From Nonlabens ulvanivorans (lineage in GTDB: Bacteria; Bacteroidota; Bacteroidia; Flavobacteriales; Flavobacteriaceae), in NCBI RefSeq assembly GCF_000732625.1, contig NZ_JPJI01000032.1, positions 682,001 through 746,000 of the forward strand: a stretch of 64,000 nt of DNA. Direction: 5' to 3'. The notes beneath the pieces were generated by a model. The model was not told where the DNA came from. It did no database searches and saw only the letters and a list, made by a program, of their open reading frames with translations. The translations under genes and the position numbers were made by a program. Below are positions 36,457 to 44,731 of this stretch, piece after piece (the first letter of the stretch is position 1; each line of letters starts with the position of its first letter).

Positions 36457-37332
36457 ATGCAGCAATTGAATTTGAAAGACATACCTCGAGTTAGGACAAT
36501 GAGTAAAGAAGATTTTGTTAAAAATCATCTCAAACCTCAGCGTCCTGTTGTCATAGAAAAACTAACAGAAGACTGGCCAGCTTATCAAAAATGGAATCTA
36601 GAATATATCAAGGAAGTTGCAGGAGATAAAACAGTGCCGCTGTATGATGACAGACCAGTAAAGCATGATGAAGGTTTTAATCAGGCTCATGCAGAAATGA
36701 AAATGGCAGATTATGTGGACCTGCTTAAAAGCAAGCCTACTAACTTCAGGATTTTCTTGTATAATATATTAAGTGAGGTTCCTATTCTTCAAGGTGATTT
36801 TAAGTTCCCAAAACTAGGCATGAGGTTAATTAAAGGCTTGCCTATGATGTTCTTTGGTGGTACAGATTCAAGAGTCTTTATGCACTATGATATTGATTTT
36901 ACTAACATATTGCATTTTCACTTTCATGGTAAAAAGCGCTGTATCATTTTTCCACCAGATCAGAGTAAGTTTCTTTATCGAGTGCCACACTCATTAATAG
37001 CACGAGAAGATATAAATTTTACTGATCCAGATTTTGAAAAGTGGCCTGCTTTAAAACAAGCACAAGGTTATGTATGTGAATTAAATCATGGTGAAATGCT
37101 CTATATGCCAGAAGGTTACTGGCATTTTATGCATTATCTAACGCCAGGTTTTTCTATAAGTTTGCGCAGCTATCCACGCAAGTTAAAAAATCTAGGGAAG
37201 GCATTATATAATTTAGGATTCATGAGGTATTATGATAACTACATGCGTCGTAAAAAAGGACAAGACTGGATTGATTATAAAAATGAGCAAGCTGTAACAC
37301 GTACTCATAAAAAGCTAAATATTAAGAAATAA
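36457..37332 (+). CDS. Cupin-like / JmjC-type 2-oxoglutarate oxygenase
   Basis: 291 residues of the cupin_8/JmjC-like group. The iron facial triad is H143, D145 (MHYDID) and H223 (EGYWHFMHYL). Such enzymes hydroxylate proteins or other targets using Fe(II), 2-oxoglutarate and O2; the target here is unknown. The N-terminus DIPRVRTMSKEDF and PVVIEKL fits the family. It follows bioB by 64 bases and runs into recX on the other strand, with an 11-base overlap of the 3' ends. Confidence 0.85.
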   Translation: MQQLNLKDIPRVRTMSKEDFVKNHLKPQRPVVIEKLTEDWPAYQKWNLEYIKEVAGDKTVPLYDDRPVKHDEGFNQAHAEMKMADYVDLLKSKPTNFRIFLYNILSEVPILQGDFKFPKLGMRLIKGLPMMFFGGTDSRVFMHYDIDFTNILHFHFHGKKRCIIFPPDQSKFLYRVPHSLIAREDINFTDPDFEKWPALKQAQGYVCELNHGEMLYMPEGYWHFMHYLTPGFSISLRSYPRKLKNLGKALYNLGFMRYYDNYMRRKKGQDWIDYKNEQAVTRTHKKLNIKK

Positions 37333-37795
37333 GCTCTTTTACCTTATCATACACTAAATCTCCTTCCCAACCTCTGTATAAAAGATAGTCGGCTAGTTTC
37401 TTACGTTTGCGATATTTATCTTTTTCACTATGTAGTTGTTCATAACGCTTTCGCGAAAGCGTATCAAATGAAACCTCATATTCTTCAGGAGTAATTTCTT
37501 GTAAAGCAATTTTGATATTACGTTCTCCTATTTTGCGCAATTTGAGTTCGCGTATAATTCTATTACGTCCCCAATGTTTATAGCGAAATTTTCCTCTCGC
37601 ATAGCTTTGAGAGAAACGAGTTTCGTTTAAAAAATTATGCTGTATCAGATGTGGTATGATTTCATCTATCGCGAGTTGAATCATTCCCATCTTACGCAAT
37701 TTATCTTCTACCTCTTTATGACAGCGTTCTTGATAGACACAATAGCGTTCTATAGCACGAGTGGCTTGTTCAACGGTAAAAGTTTCTTGTTGCAT
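37322..37795 (-). CDS. recX: Regulatory protein RecX
   Basis: 157 residues. Three-helix repeat protein that modulates RecA. Conserved segments: RYCVYQERCHKEVEDKL, FLNETRFSQSYARGKFR, WGRNRIIRELKLRKI. A palindrome copy (37446-37461) encodes TLSRKR in the third repeat. No recA nearby. It overlaps the end of the JmjC gene and has its own -7 box. Confidence 0.92.
   Translation of the reverse strand: MQQETFTVEQATRAIERYCVYQERCHKEVEDKLRKMGMIQLAIDEIIPHLIQHNFLNETRFSQSYARGKFRYKHWGRNRIIRELKLRKIGERNIKIALQEITPEEYEVSFDTLSRKRYEQLHSEKDKYRKRKKLADYLLYRGWEGDLVYDKVKELIS
37446..37461. repeat. Iterated palindrome, exact copy 8
   Basis: In recX; encodes TLSRKR. Confidence 0.95.
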
Positions 37796-37799
37796 ATTG

Positions 37800-37807
37800 C
37801 AAAGATA
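37800..37807 (-). promoter_or_regulatory. -7 box of recX
   Basis: Minus strand TATCTTTG, 4 bases before the ATG. No clear -33. Confidence 0.45.
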
Positions 37808-37847
37808 GTATTATGTAAATAGTATCTAAGTAGCTGTGTTATATAAA

Positions 37848-37883
37848 AAAAACGCCTATAAACTTGCGTCTATAGGCGTTTTT
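37848..37883. terminator. Terminator after the RNase G gene
   Basis: AAAAACGCCTATA / TATAGGCGTTTTT stem of 13 bp with a 10-base loop, A/T tracts on both sides; placed 8 bases after the minus-strand stop at 37891. Confidence 0.87.
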
Positions 37884-37890
37884 AAAAGGT

Positions 37891-39429
37891 TTAGAGTACT
37901 TTACCATCCTTATCTGTGAAATTGTATTCTAGATAAGTGTAAGCATCTCTAGGCGATACTTTAATCCATTTTTTGTGATTCATAAACCATTTAGAACGTA
38001 TGGAAGGATAGCCTTTAGTTATAAATGCCGCAACAAAAGGATGCGCATTAAGCGTCACTTTTTTGTGTCCATTTTTTAAATGTTTTTCTAACTCTTCTTT
38101 TATCTTATCGATAACAAGAATGGGAGCTTGAATTTCATTTCCATTGCCATCAGGATTCTCTTCACGAGTCTTGATATTCATTTCTTGCCTTACACGTTGT
38201 CTAGTGATTTGAATTAATCCAAATTTACTAGGAGGAAGTATTTTGTGTTTAGCACGATCTTCAGACATTTCATCTCGCATGTGTTCATAGAGTTTTTTTC
38301 TATTTTCTGCCTGGCGCATGTCTATAAAGTCAACAACTATAATACCACCCATGTCTCTTAATCTTAATTGTCGCGCTATTTCACTAGCGGCGATAAGATT
38401 AGTTTCTAGAGCAGTGTCTTCTTGACTATTTGCTTTGTTAGATCTATTTCCAGAGTTAACATCAATAACGTGCATAGCCTCAGTATGTTCAATGATAAGG
38501 TAAGCACCTTTGCTCATTGAAACCGTACGGCCAAATGACGTTTTTATTTGTCTCTCAATACCATATTTTTCAAAAACAGGTGTGCGAGGATTGTGATATT
38601 TAACGATGGACTCCTTGTGAGGAGCGATAGTTTTAAGGTAATCTTTGATTTCAGAACATACTTCTTCATCGTCTACAACAATAGACGTGTAGGTGTCATT
38701 AAAAACATCTCTCATAATTGAATTAGTACGACTGACTTCAGTCATTACTTTAGAAGGGAAATTTGCTTTGTGCAATTTAGCACACATATTTTCCCATTTT
38801 GTGATAAGGTTCTGTAAGTCCTGATCCAGTTCTGCTACTAGTTTACCTTTTGCAACGGTACGTACTATAACGCCGAAGCCTGCAGGCTTAATACTTTTAA
38901 CAAGTCTTTTAAGTCGGCTCTTTTCTTCACGATCTTCTATTTTTTGAGAAATAGAAATACGATCTGAGAAAGGAACGAGAACTACATATCTACCAGGGAT
39001 AGAAAGCTCTGCGCTTAATCTAGGTCCTTTTGTGGAGATAGGTTCTTTAACTACTTGTACTAGAATAGGTTGGTTAGGTGCAACTACATCTGTAATGCTG
39101 CCTGATTTTTCTAATTCCTTTTCTAGTTTAATATCTTTTAATGCATAATTCTTGCGTCTACCGCTCAGAATTTGCTTCGTGAATTTAAATTGGGTAAGGT
39201 ATTGTGGTCCTAGATCATGATAGTGTAAAAAACCATCTTTTTCATAACCTACATTTACAAATGAGGCATTAAGACCAGATAAGACCTTGCGAGATTTGGC
39301 AATAAATATATCGCTTACCGCAAATTTATTTTCATCTTCATCTTGGTGTAGCTCGACTAACCTACCATTTTTAGTAAGTGCATAGTCGACCTTAGTAGAA
39401 CCGGAACGGATAATAATTTCTTTATCCAT
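37891..39429 (-). CDS. rng: Ribonuclease G
   Basis: 512 residues from ATG 39429 (MDKEIIIRSG); an ATG at 39456 would add nine residues. RNase E/G catalytic core: S1 domain about 40-130, then DVNSGN, VVDFIDM with the metal-binding Asp residues, and LIQITRQR. The scaffold tail of RNase E is absent. It processes rRNA ends and degrades mRNA. Upstream is a long leader with an 11-bp inverted repeat, of interest because related enzymes control their own mRNA through the leader. Confidence 0.96.
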   Translation of the reverse strand: MDKEIIIRSGSTKVDYALTKNGRLVELHQDEDENKFAVSDIFIAKSRKVLSGLNASFVNVGYEKDGFLHYHDLGPQYLTQFKFTKQILSGRRKNYALKDIKLEKELEKSGSITDVVAPNQPILVQVVKEPISTKGPRLSAELSIPGRYVVLVPFSDRISISQKIEDREEKSRLKRLVKSIKPAGFGVIVRTVAKGKLVAELDQDLQNLITKWENMCAKLHKANFPSKVMTEVSRTNSIMRDVFNDTYTSIVVDDEEVCSEIKDYLKTIAPHKESIVKYHNPRTPVFEKYGIERQIKTSFGRTVSMSKGAYLIIEHTEAMHVIDVNSGNRSNKANSQEDTALETNLIAASEIARQLRLRDMGGIIVVDFIDMRQAENRKKLYEHMRDEMSEDRAKHKILPPSKFGLIQITRQRVRQEMNIKTREENPDGNGNEIQAPILVIDKIKEELEKHLKNGHKKVTLNAHPFVAAFITKGYPSIRSKWFMNHKKWIKVSPRDAYTYLEYNFTDKDGKVL

Positions 39430-39673
39430 GATTCCAATTGTTAGTTCTATAATCACGTAAGGATTATAGAAAAAGTTATACTTTAAATAATGTTATAGAT
39501 ATCATACCTATAACGATACGAGTTATATCCCTATAACTCTATGTCAATGAACTTAAGGTTGTGTTTATATCAAAAGGTAAAGTGGTTCCTCATATAGTAC
39601 AAGGTACCAACACGACTTTTCTTAAAGTGTGCAATTTAAAAGGTGACAACTGTACCAGACTTTGATATAAAAA
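39430..39673 (-). promoter_or_regulatory. Leader of rng with inverted repeat
   Basis: About 245 bases without a gene between the small basic protein and rng. TTTATATCAAA (39564-39574) and TTTGATATAAA (39661-39671) are perfect complements flanking 86 bases. Near 39480-39535 there are several partly repeated TATAAC/GTTATA units. This may be a structured 5' leader or hold a promoter; no good TAnnTTTG box was found. Confidence 0.4.
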
Positions 39674-39701
39674 GAAAAAGTAGTGAAATACTACTTTTTC
39701 T
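39674..39701 (-). terminator. Terminator overlapping the end of the 30-residue gene
   Basis: GAAAAAGTAG (39674-39683) pairs perfectly with CTACTTTTTC (39691-39700); read on the minus strand the first arm contains the stop codon and a CTTTTTCTTTTT tract follows. Confidence 0.72.
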
Positions 39702-39783
39702 TCTTGTGACGGTTAGCGCGACGACGCTTTTTACGTTTGTGGGTTGCTACCTTATGTCTTTTTCTTTTTTTACCGCTTGGCAT
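39691..39783 (-). CDS. 30-residue basic protein, AURKAIP1/COX24-like (bacterial mS38-type)
   Basis: A complete short reading frame from ATG 39783 to TAG 39691: 30 residues, 20 of them Lys, Arg or His, beginning MPSGKKRKRHKVATHKRKK. I recognise the pattern of the AURKAIP1/COX24 C-terminal family, which in mitochondria is the small-subunit ribosomal protein mS38 and in Bacteroidota occurs as tiny ribosome-associated proteins. It lies 13 bases after the HU gene, and likely shares its transcript. The extreme basicity and the terminator at its end support a real gene; the exact ribosomal role is inferred. Confidence 0.8.
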   Translation of the reverse strand: MPSGKKRKRHKVATHKRKKRRRANRHKKKK

Positions 39784-39796
39784 ATCTCTTATATTT

Positions 39797-40087
39797 TTAC
39801 TTAACTTTTACTCTTGTTTTCACACCTTCTACAAATACTTTAGCAGGTTTAAATGCTGGTATATTGTGAGCTGGTATTTTAATCGTTGTATTCTTGGAAA
39901 TATTACGTCCAGTTTTCTCAGCTCTTGTCTTAACGATAAAGCTTCCGAAACCACGTAGATATACATTCTCTCCAGATTCTAAGGAACCTTTTACTTCATT
40001 CATGAAAGATTCTACAGCTGCCTGTACATCAGTCTTTTCCATTCCCAACTTATCTGAAATTTTAGATACGATATCTGCTTTAGTCAT
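39797..40087 (-). CDS. HU family DNA-binding protein
   Basis: 96 residues. HU/IHF fold: MTKADIVSKISDKLG helices, GSFIVKTRAEKTGRN at the start of the DNA-binding arm and IPAHNIPAFKPAK at its end. A nucleoid protein that bends DNA as a dimer. It has a good promoter and is followed by the small ribosomal-type gene. Confidence 0.95.
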   Translation of the reverse strand: MTKADIVSKISDKLGMEKTDVQAAVESFMNEVKGSLESGENVYLRGFGSFIVKTRAEKTGRNISKNTTIKIPAHNIPAFKPAKVFVEGVKTRVKVK

Positions 40088-40131
40088 GTTTAAATTGAAT
40101 AATTAATTAATAGGGTTTGTTAAACAGGGCG

Positions 40132-40159
40132 CAAATATACGGTAATAATACAAATACAA
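40132..40159 (-). promoter_or_regulatory. Promoter of the HU gene
   Basis: Minus strand TTG (40159-40157), 17-base spacer, TATATTTG (40139-40132), 44 bases before the ATG. Confidence 0.58.
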
Positions 40160-40218
40160 TTCTCTAATTGATTAAAATTTAAGAAGATATATCTTGCGCT
40201 CTCTTAAATAAATATGCA

Positions 40219-41265
40219 ATGAGTTTTCACCAACTACTTATAAAATGGTATGAAATACATAAAAGAGACTTACCATGGCGCGCTACTCAAGACCCTTATC
40301 GCATCTGGCTTAGTGAGGTTATATTACAGCAAACTCGTGTAAATCAAGGCTTACCATATTACGAGAATTTTGTTAATACCTATCCTACGGTTTATCAATT
40401 AGCCGCTGCTCCACAAGAAAATGTACTCAAATTATGGCAAGGATTGGGCTATTATTCTCGGGCTAGGAATTTACATATGGCAGCTCAACAGGTAGTTGAT
40501 ATGGGTGGTTTGTTCCCAGATTCTTATAAAGAGCTATTGAAATTAAAAGGTGTGGGCGATTATACAGCAGCAGCTATTGCAAGTTTTGCATATAAAGAGG
40601 TCGTCCCAGTGGTAGATGGTAATGTGTATAGGGTCTTATCTAGAATATATGGTATAAGTACTCCTATTAATGAGAGTGCTGGTATAAAAGAGTTTAAAAA
40701 ATTAGCGTCTCAGTTGATAGATCATAATCAGCCAGATGTATATAATCAGGCAATTATGGAATTTGGTGCATTACAATGTTTGCCTAGAAATCCTGACTGT
40801 GCTACTTGTCCATTTAGCGATGATTGTATCGCTTTAAGTGATAATCGTATTGATGAATTGCCTGTAAAAATTAAAAAGGCAAAAGTAAAAAATTTACATC
40901 ACCATTATATAGTACTACAAACACCTCAGGATAATACGATGCTTCAAGAGCGTCCGCAATCCGGTATCTGGGCAGGTTTGTTTGAGTTTCCCTTTATAGA
41001 AAGCGATGGAGCTCTATTATCAGTAGAATTTAGAGATAAACTACAACAACAGGAATGGTGGTCAGGATTCCGCTTTCGCGAAAGCGTATATAATCAAGAT
41101 CCCATTATCCACAAGCTATCGCATCGCAAGATTCATGCTTATTTCTGGATTGTTGAAATAGATCAAGAAATTGAAAATGGGATTACTATTCAACAAGCAT
41201 TTCAAAAACCACTACATATTTTAATGCATCGTTTTATGAGTTCGTTCTGGAATTCTTATCTTTAA
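40219..41265 (+). CDS. mutY: A/G-specific adenine glycosylase
   Basis: 348 residues. It removes adenine paired with 8-oxoguanine. Catalytic E33 (SEVILQQTR), helix-hairpin-helix LKGVGDYTAAAI with D133, 4Fe-4S ligands C187, C194, C197 and C203, and a C-terminal NUDIX-like domain that reads 8-oxoG. A palindrome copy (41071-41086) encodes RFRES in that last domain. It heads the mutY-ssb-gldE-gldD run. Confidence 0.96.
   Translation: MSFHQLLIKWYEIHKRDLPWRATQDPYRIWLSEVILQQTRVNQGLPYYENFVNTYPTVYQLAAAPQENVLKLWQGLGYYSRARNLHMAAQQVVDMGGLFPDSYKELLKLKGVGDYTAAAIASFAYKEVVPVVDGNVYRVLSRIYGISTPINESAGIKEFKKLASQLIDHNQPDVYNQAIMEFGALQCLPRNPDCATCPFSDDCIALSDNRIDELPVKIKKAKVKNLHHHYIVLQTPQDNTMLQERPQSGIWAGLFEFPFIESDGALLSVEFRDKLQQQEWWSGFRFRESVYNQDPIIHKLSHRKIHAYFWIVEIDQEIENGITIQQAFQKPLHILMHRFMSSFWNSYL
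41071..41086. repeat. Iterated palindrome, exact copy 9
   Basis: In mutY, NUDIX-like domain; encodes RFRES. Confidence 0.95.
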
Positions 41266-41310
41266 GATTAATTATCTTTACACGCTTGATATTAATCAAA
41301 AAAGTATAAA

Positions 41311-41802
41311 ATGGCAGGAACAGTAAACAAAGTGATTCTTATAGGACACACCGGTGATGAAGTGAAAATGAAGTATTTTGAAGGTGGTAACTGTATAGGT
41401 CGTTTCCCGCTGGCAACTAATGAAGAGTATGTTAATAGAAATACAGGTGAGCGTGTTTCTAACACAGAGTGGCACAATTGCGTAGTACGTAACAAAGCTG
41501 CCGAAGTTTGTGAAAAATACCTCAAAAAAGGAGATAAGGTCTATATTGAAGGTCGCATTAAAAACAGACAGTGGACTGGCGAGGATGGACAACAACGTTA
41601 CACGACTGAAATACAAGTTCAAGAATTCACGTTTTTAACTCCTAAAGGTGAGAACGCAGCACCTACTCAACAACAATCACAAAGACCAGTTCAACCACAA
41701 CAGGTTAGTCGCCCAGCACAACCACAACAGCAAGCTAACCAGAGTTATCAAAGTGCGCCAGCTCCTGCATCTAGCGATGACGATGATGATTTACCATTTT
41801 AA
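41311..41802 (+). CDS. ssb: Single-stranded DNA-binding protein
   Basis: 163 residues. OB fold about 1-110 (AGTVNKVILIGHTGDEVK; WHNCVVRNKAAEVCEKYLKKG), Gln/Pro-rich linker, and the acidic tail DDDDDLPF that recruits repair proteins. Between mutY and gldE. Confidence 0.97.
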   Translation: MAGTVNKVILIGHTGDEVKMKYFEGGNCIGRFPLATNEEYVNRNTGERVSNTEWHNCVVRNKAAEVCEKYLKKGDKVYIEGRIKNRQWTGEDGQQRYTTEIQVQEFTFLTPKGENAAPTQQQSQRPVQPQQVSRPAQPQQQANQSYQSAPAPASSDDDDDLPF

Positions 41803-41811
41803 TTACAAATA

Positions 41812-43116
41812 GTGGATCCCGACTCATCGCATTTATTGTTTGCAATACTTTCTGGCTCTAGTGAGCTGGTTTATTTTTTAGTCTTTATAATATTATTAAT
41901 CTTAAGCGCCATGGTCAGTGGTGCAGAGGTTGCTTTATTCTCGTTAGAAACTATAGATTTAGAAGATGAACATGTAGATTTCCCTAGACGTGAATTAGTA
42001 GCAAAACTTCTTGCTAGACCTAAAAAATTGCTTGCAACCATACTGATCGCAAACAATGCAATCAATATTACGACAGTTCTTATTTTTAGTATACTAGCAG
42101 ATAGTTGGTTAGACTCTATAGATACAGAGTGGTTAAGATTTGTTCTAGAGGTTGTTATCGCAACGTTTTTGATATTGTTGTTTGGTGAGATTTTACCTAA
42201 GGTTTATGCAAACCGTAATGCTATGCAGTTTGCAAATTTTATGGCTATACCGCTTAATATACTAGATAAGTTATTCAGCTTTTTAAGTCTACCCATGCGT
42301 TATGTGACCATTCAAATCCATGAACGATTAGGAAATAAAAAATCAAGTATTACAGTATCTCAATTATCACAGGCATTAGAGCTAACAGATCATCATGATA
42401 CTACTGATGAAGAGCAGCAATTGCTTCAAGGTATTGTAAGTTTTGGTAATACAGACACTAAAACGGTGATGCGCAATAGAACAGATGTTTTTGCGCTCGA
42501 TGAAAGCCTGCCGTTTAAAGATATTATTACAGAGGTTATATCTAATGGTTATTCTAGAATACCTGTTTTTAAAGAAAGTATAGATCAGATTACAGGTGTG
42601 CTTTATGTAAAAGACTTACTACCTTACATAGACCGTAAAAATTTTGAATGGACTAAACTTTTGCGCGAGGTTTACTTTGTGCCAGAGAATAAAAAACTTG
42701 ATGACTTACTTCAAGAATTTCAAGAGCAAAAAAAGCATCTTGCTATTGTAGTAGATGAATATGGAGGTACCAGTGGTTTAATCTCACTTGAAGATATTAT
42801 TGAGGAGATTGTAGGTGATATTAGTGATGAGTTTGATGATGAGAACCTAGTGTATTCAAAATTAGATGATAAGAATTTTGTTTTTGAGGGCAAAACACCT
42901 TTAAAAGATTTTTATCGCATCACAGAATTAGAAGAGTCACAACAAGAGCTATTTGATAATTCAAAAGGAGAATCAGAAACCGTTGCTGGATTTTTATTAG
43001 AGCAAACGGGATACTTTCCTCGCAAATTAGATAAAATAACCTTTGAAGGGTTTACGTTTGTAGTAGAGTCCATGGATAAGAAACGCATTAAACAAGTCAA
43101 ATGTACCAAGCCTTAA
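41812..43116 (+). CDS. gldE: Gliding motility-associated protein GldE
   Basis: 434 residues from GTG 41812. CNNM/CorC-type architecture: DUF21 membrane domain (about 15-180), paired CBS domains (about 205-325, RIPVFKESIDQITGVLYVKD), CorC_HlyC domain at the C-terminus. The link with gldD, overlapping by 16 bases, and the family identify it as GldE, which supports gliding and the type IX secretion machinery. A transport role for the domain family is known; that of GldE is not settled. Confidence 0.93.
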   Translation: MDPDSSHLLFAILSGSSELVYFLVFIILLILSAMVSGAEVALFSLETIDLEDEHVDFPRRELVAKLLARPKKLLATILIANNAINITTVLIFSILADSWLDSIDTEWLRFVLEVVIATFLILLFGEILPKVYANRNAMQFANFMAIPLNILDKLFSFLSLPMRYVTIQIHERLGNKKSSITVSQLSQALELTDHHDTTDEEQQLLQGIVSFGNTDTKTVMRNRTDVFALDESLPFKDIITEVISNGYSRIPVFKESIDQITGVLYVKDLLPYIDRKNFEWTKLLREVYFVPENKKLDDLLQEFQEQKKHLAIVVDEYGGTSGLISLEDIIEEIVGDISDEFDDENLVYSKLDDKNFVFEGKTPLKDFYRITELEESQQELFDNSKGESETVAGFLLEQTGYFPRKLDKITFEGFTFVVESMDKKRIKQVKCTKP

Positions 43117-43667
43117 AATTCCTTTTTATATTAATTACAATTATTGCTCTTGCTAGTTGTGGTAATGATGCGCTCCAGCCCAAGCCAGAAGCAAAGCTAG
43201 CTCTACAGTATCCATCACCTGAATATCAAAGACTTGATAAGGCTAATTGCCCTTTTACTTTTGAGGTGAATTCTTTTGCAAGAGTACTTTCTAAAGGCGA
43301 TTGTGCTATGAAAATAGAATATCCTTTTATGGATGCTACGGTATATATGGACTATGCGCCAGTTAAGGATAATATTAGAGAGTTATTAATAGATGGTCAG
43401 AAGCTATCATTCTCCCATAATCGTATGGCAGATGTTATAGACGATAAAATTTATCTTAATCCAGATAAATCTGTTTACGGAATGATGTATGCCATTGAAG
43501 GCAATGCTGCTTCAAACGTTCAATTCTACTTAACAGACAGTGTTCAAAACTTTATAACAGCATCTCTTTATTTTGACCGTACACCTAATTATGATTCTAT
43601 TTATCCAGCCGTTGATTATATCAAACTTGATATGCGTAAGATGATGGAGTCCATGGATTGGAAATAG
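43101..43667 (+). CDS. gldD: Gliding motility lipoprotein GldD
   Basis: 188 residues. Lipobox LASC, acylated Cys20. The sequence ANCPFTFEVNSFARV and YPFMDATVYMDYAPVKDN is characteristic of GldD, required for gliding in Flavobacterium johnsoniae. It overlaps gldE, as expected for the conserved pair. Its presence implies gliding and a type IX secretion system, though other parts lie outside the window. Confidence 0.95.
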   Translation: MYQALKFLFILITIIALASCGNDALQPKPEAKLALQYPSPEYQRLDKANCPFTFEVNSFARVLSKGDCAMKIEYPFMDATVYMDYAPVKDNIRELLIDGQKLSFSHNRMADVIDDKIYLNPDKSVYGMMYAIEGNAASNVQFYLTDSVQNFITASLYFDRTPNYDSIYPAVDYIKLDMRKMMESMDWK

Positions 43668-43752
43668 TATAAACACATAATTGTATTCCATTTAAGAAAT
43701 AACTTTGATTTAGTTTCTTAAAAAGAATGACCTTTGAGCTTTCAGCAATCAC

Positions 43753-44664
43753 ATGGATAATTCTAAGCTCAAGTACGTTTACCTCATCATTCTTAGTTTA
43801 ATATGGGGAACCTCATTTATACTTATTAAAAAAGCATTAGGAGATGACGGAACCGGTAATCTAGTACTACAACCATTGCAACTAGGTGCTGGAAGAACTA
43901 TTATATCTGGATGTATTTTAATAGCTATAGGTTGGAAATCATTTGCAGCTACAGATCGCAAGGATTGGAAATGGCTTTTTATCTCAGGACTTTTAGGTAC
44001 TTTTTTTCCAGCGTTTCTTTTTGCATATGCACAGACAGAAATAGATAGTGCTATAAGTGCGATTCTCAATTCTACAGTACCGTTAATTACTTTAATTATG
44101 GGTGCGGTTATATTTGGTATTGCTTTTTCTCGCACCCAATTATTAGGCGTTATCATCGGGCTTGCTGGTGCGATTGCTCTTGTCTTCTCAGGAATGAAAA
44201 ATAATCCAGAACAGAACTATCTTTTTGCTGGGCTAGTCTTTATAGCATGTACTTGTTATGCAAGTAATGTGAATATTATTAAAAGATATTTACAAAACAT
44301 AAAGCCGCTCGCTATTGCAACAGGGAATTTTATCTTTATACTGCCTCTAGCGATAATCGTATTTTTTAGTGCAGATGGCGGTTCTCTAGAGTTTACTAGT
44401 GAGCCAGTACTTAAAAGTCTAGGCTACATAATTGTACTGTGTATTTTTGGTACTGTTGCTGCAAAAATTATGTTCAACAAACTTGTTCAGATCACTTCTC
44501 CTGTATTTGCGAGTTCTGTCACATACCTTATGCCTGTTGTAGGTTTAACATGGGGAATGATGGATGGAGAGACCTTTAGTATCTGGCAAGTGCTAGCCAC
44601 TATGGTCATCATATTTGCTGTTGTACTGGTAACAAGAGATAAAAAAAAACCAGCAACTAATTAG
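43753..44664 (+). CDS. EamA (DMT) family transporter
   Basis: 303 residues with ten membrane helices in two EamA repeats (IILSLIWGTSFILIKKAL and the second beginning about 155). Drug/metabolite transporter superfamily; substrate unknown. Single gene. Its last codons and stop lie in the terminator stem. Confidence 0.9.
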   Translation: MDNSKLKYVYLIILSLIWGTSFILIKKALGDDGTGNLVLQPLQLGAGRTIISGCILIAIGWKSFAATDRKDWKWLFISGLLGTFFPAFLFAYAQTEIDSAISAILNSTVPLITLIMGAVIFGIAFSRTQLLGVIIGLAGAIALVFSGMKNNPEQNYLFAGLVFIACTCYASNVNIIKRYLQNIKPLAIATGNFIFILPLAIIVFFSADGGSLEFTSEPVLKSLGYIIVLCIFGTVAAKIMFNKLVQITSPVFASSVTYLMPVVGLTWGMMDGETFSIWQVLATMVIIFAVVLVTRDKKKPATN

Positions 44665-44676
44665 TTACTGGTTTTT
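44644..44676 (+). terminator. Terminator overlapping the end of the EamA gene
   Basis: AAAAACCAGCAACTA / TAGTTACTGGTTTTT stem with one A-C mismatch and a two-base loop region, T run at the end; the TAG stop lies in the right arm. Confidence 0.75.
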
Positions 44677-44698
44677 ATAATAAAATTTATGTTTTATA

Positions 44699-44714
44699 CG
44701 CTTTCGCGAAAGCG
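44699..44714. repeat. Iterated palindrome, exact copy 10
   Basis: Between the EamA terminator and the end of the M16 gene (convergent). Confidence 0.95.
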
Positions 44715-44731
44715 TAATAACAATACTCTTT

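Noticed and set aside
44699-44714. Intergenic palindromes as terminators
   Set aside because: No T tract follows, most copies lie in genes, and separate good terminators are found next to them (for example at 44644-44676).
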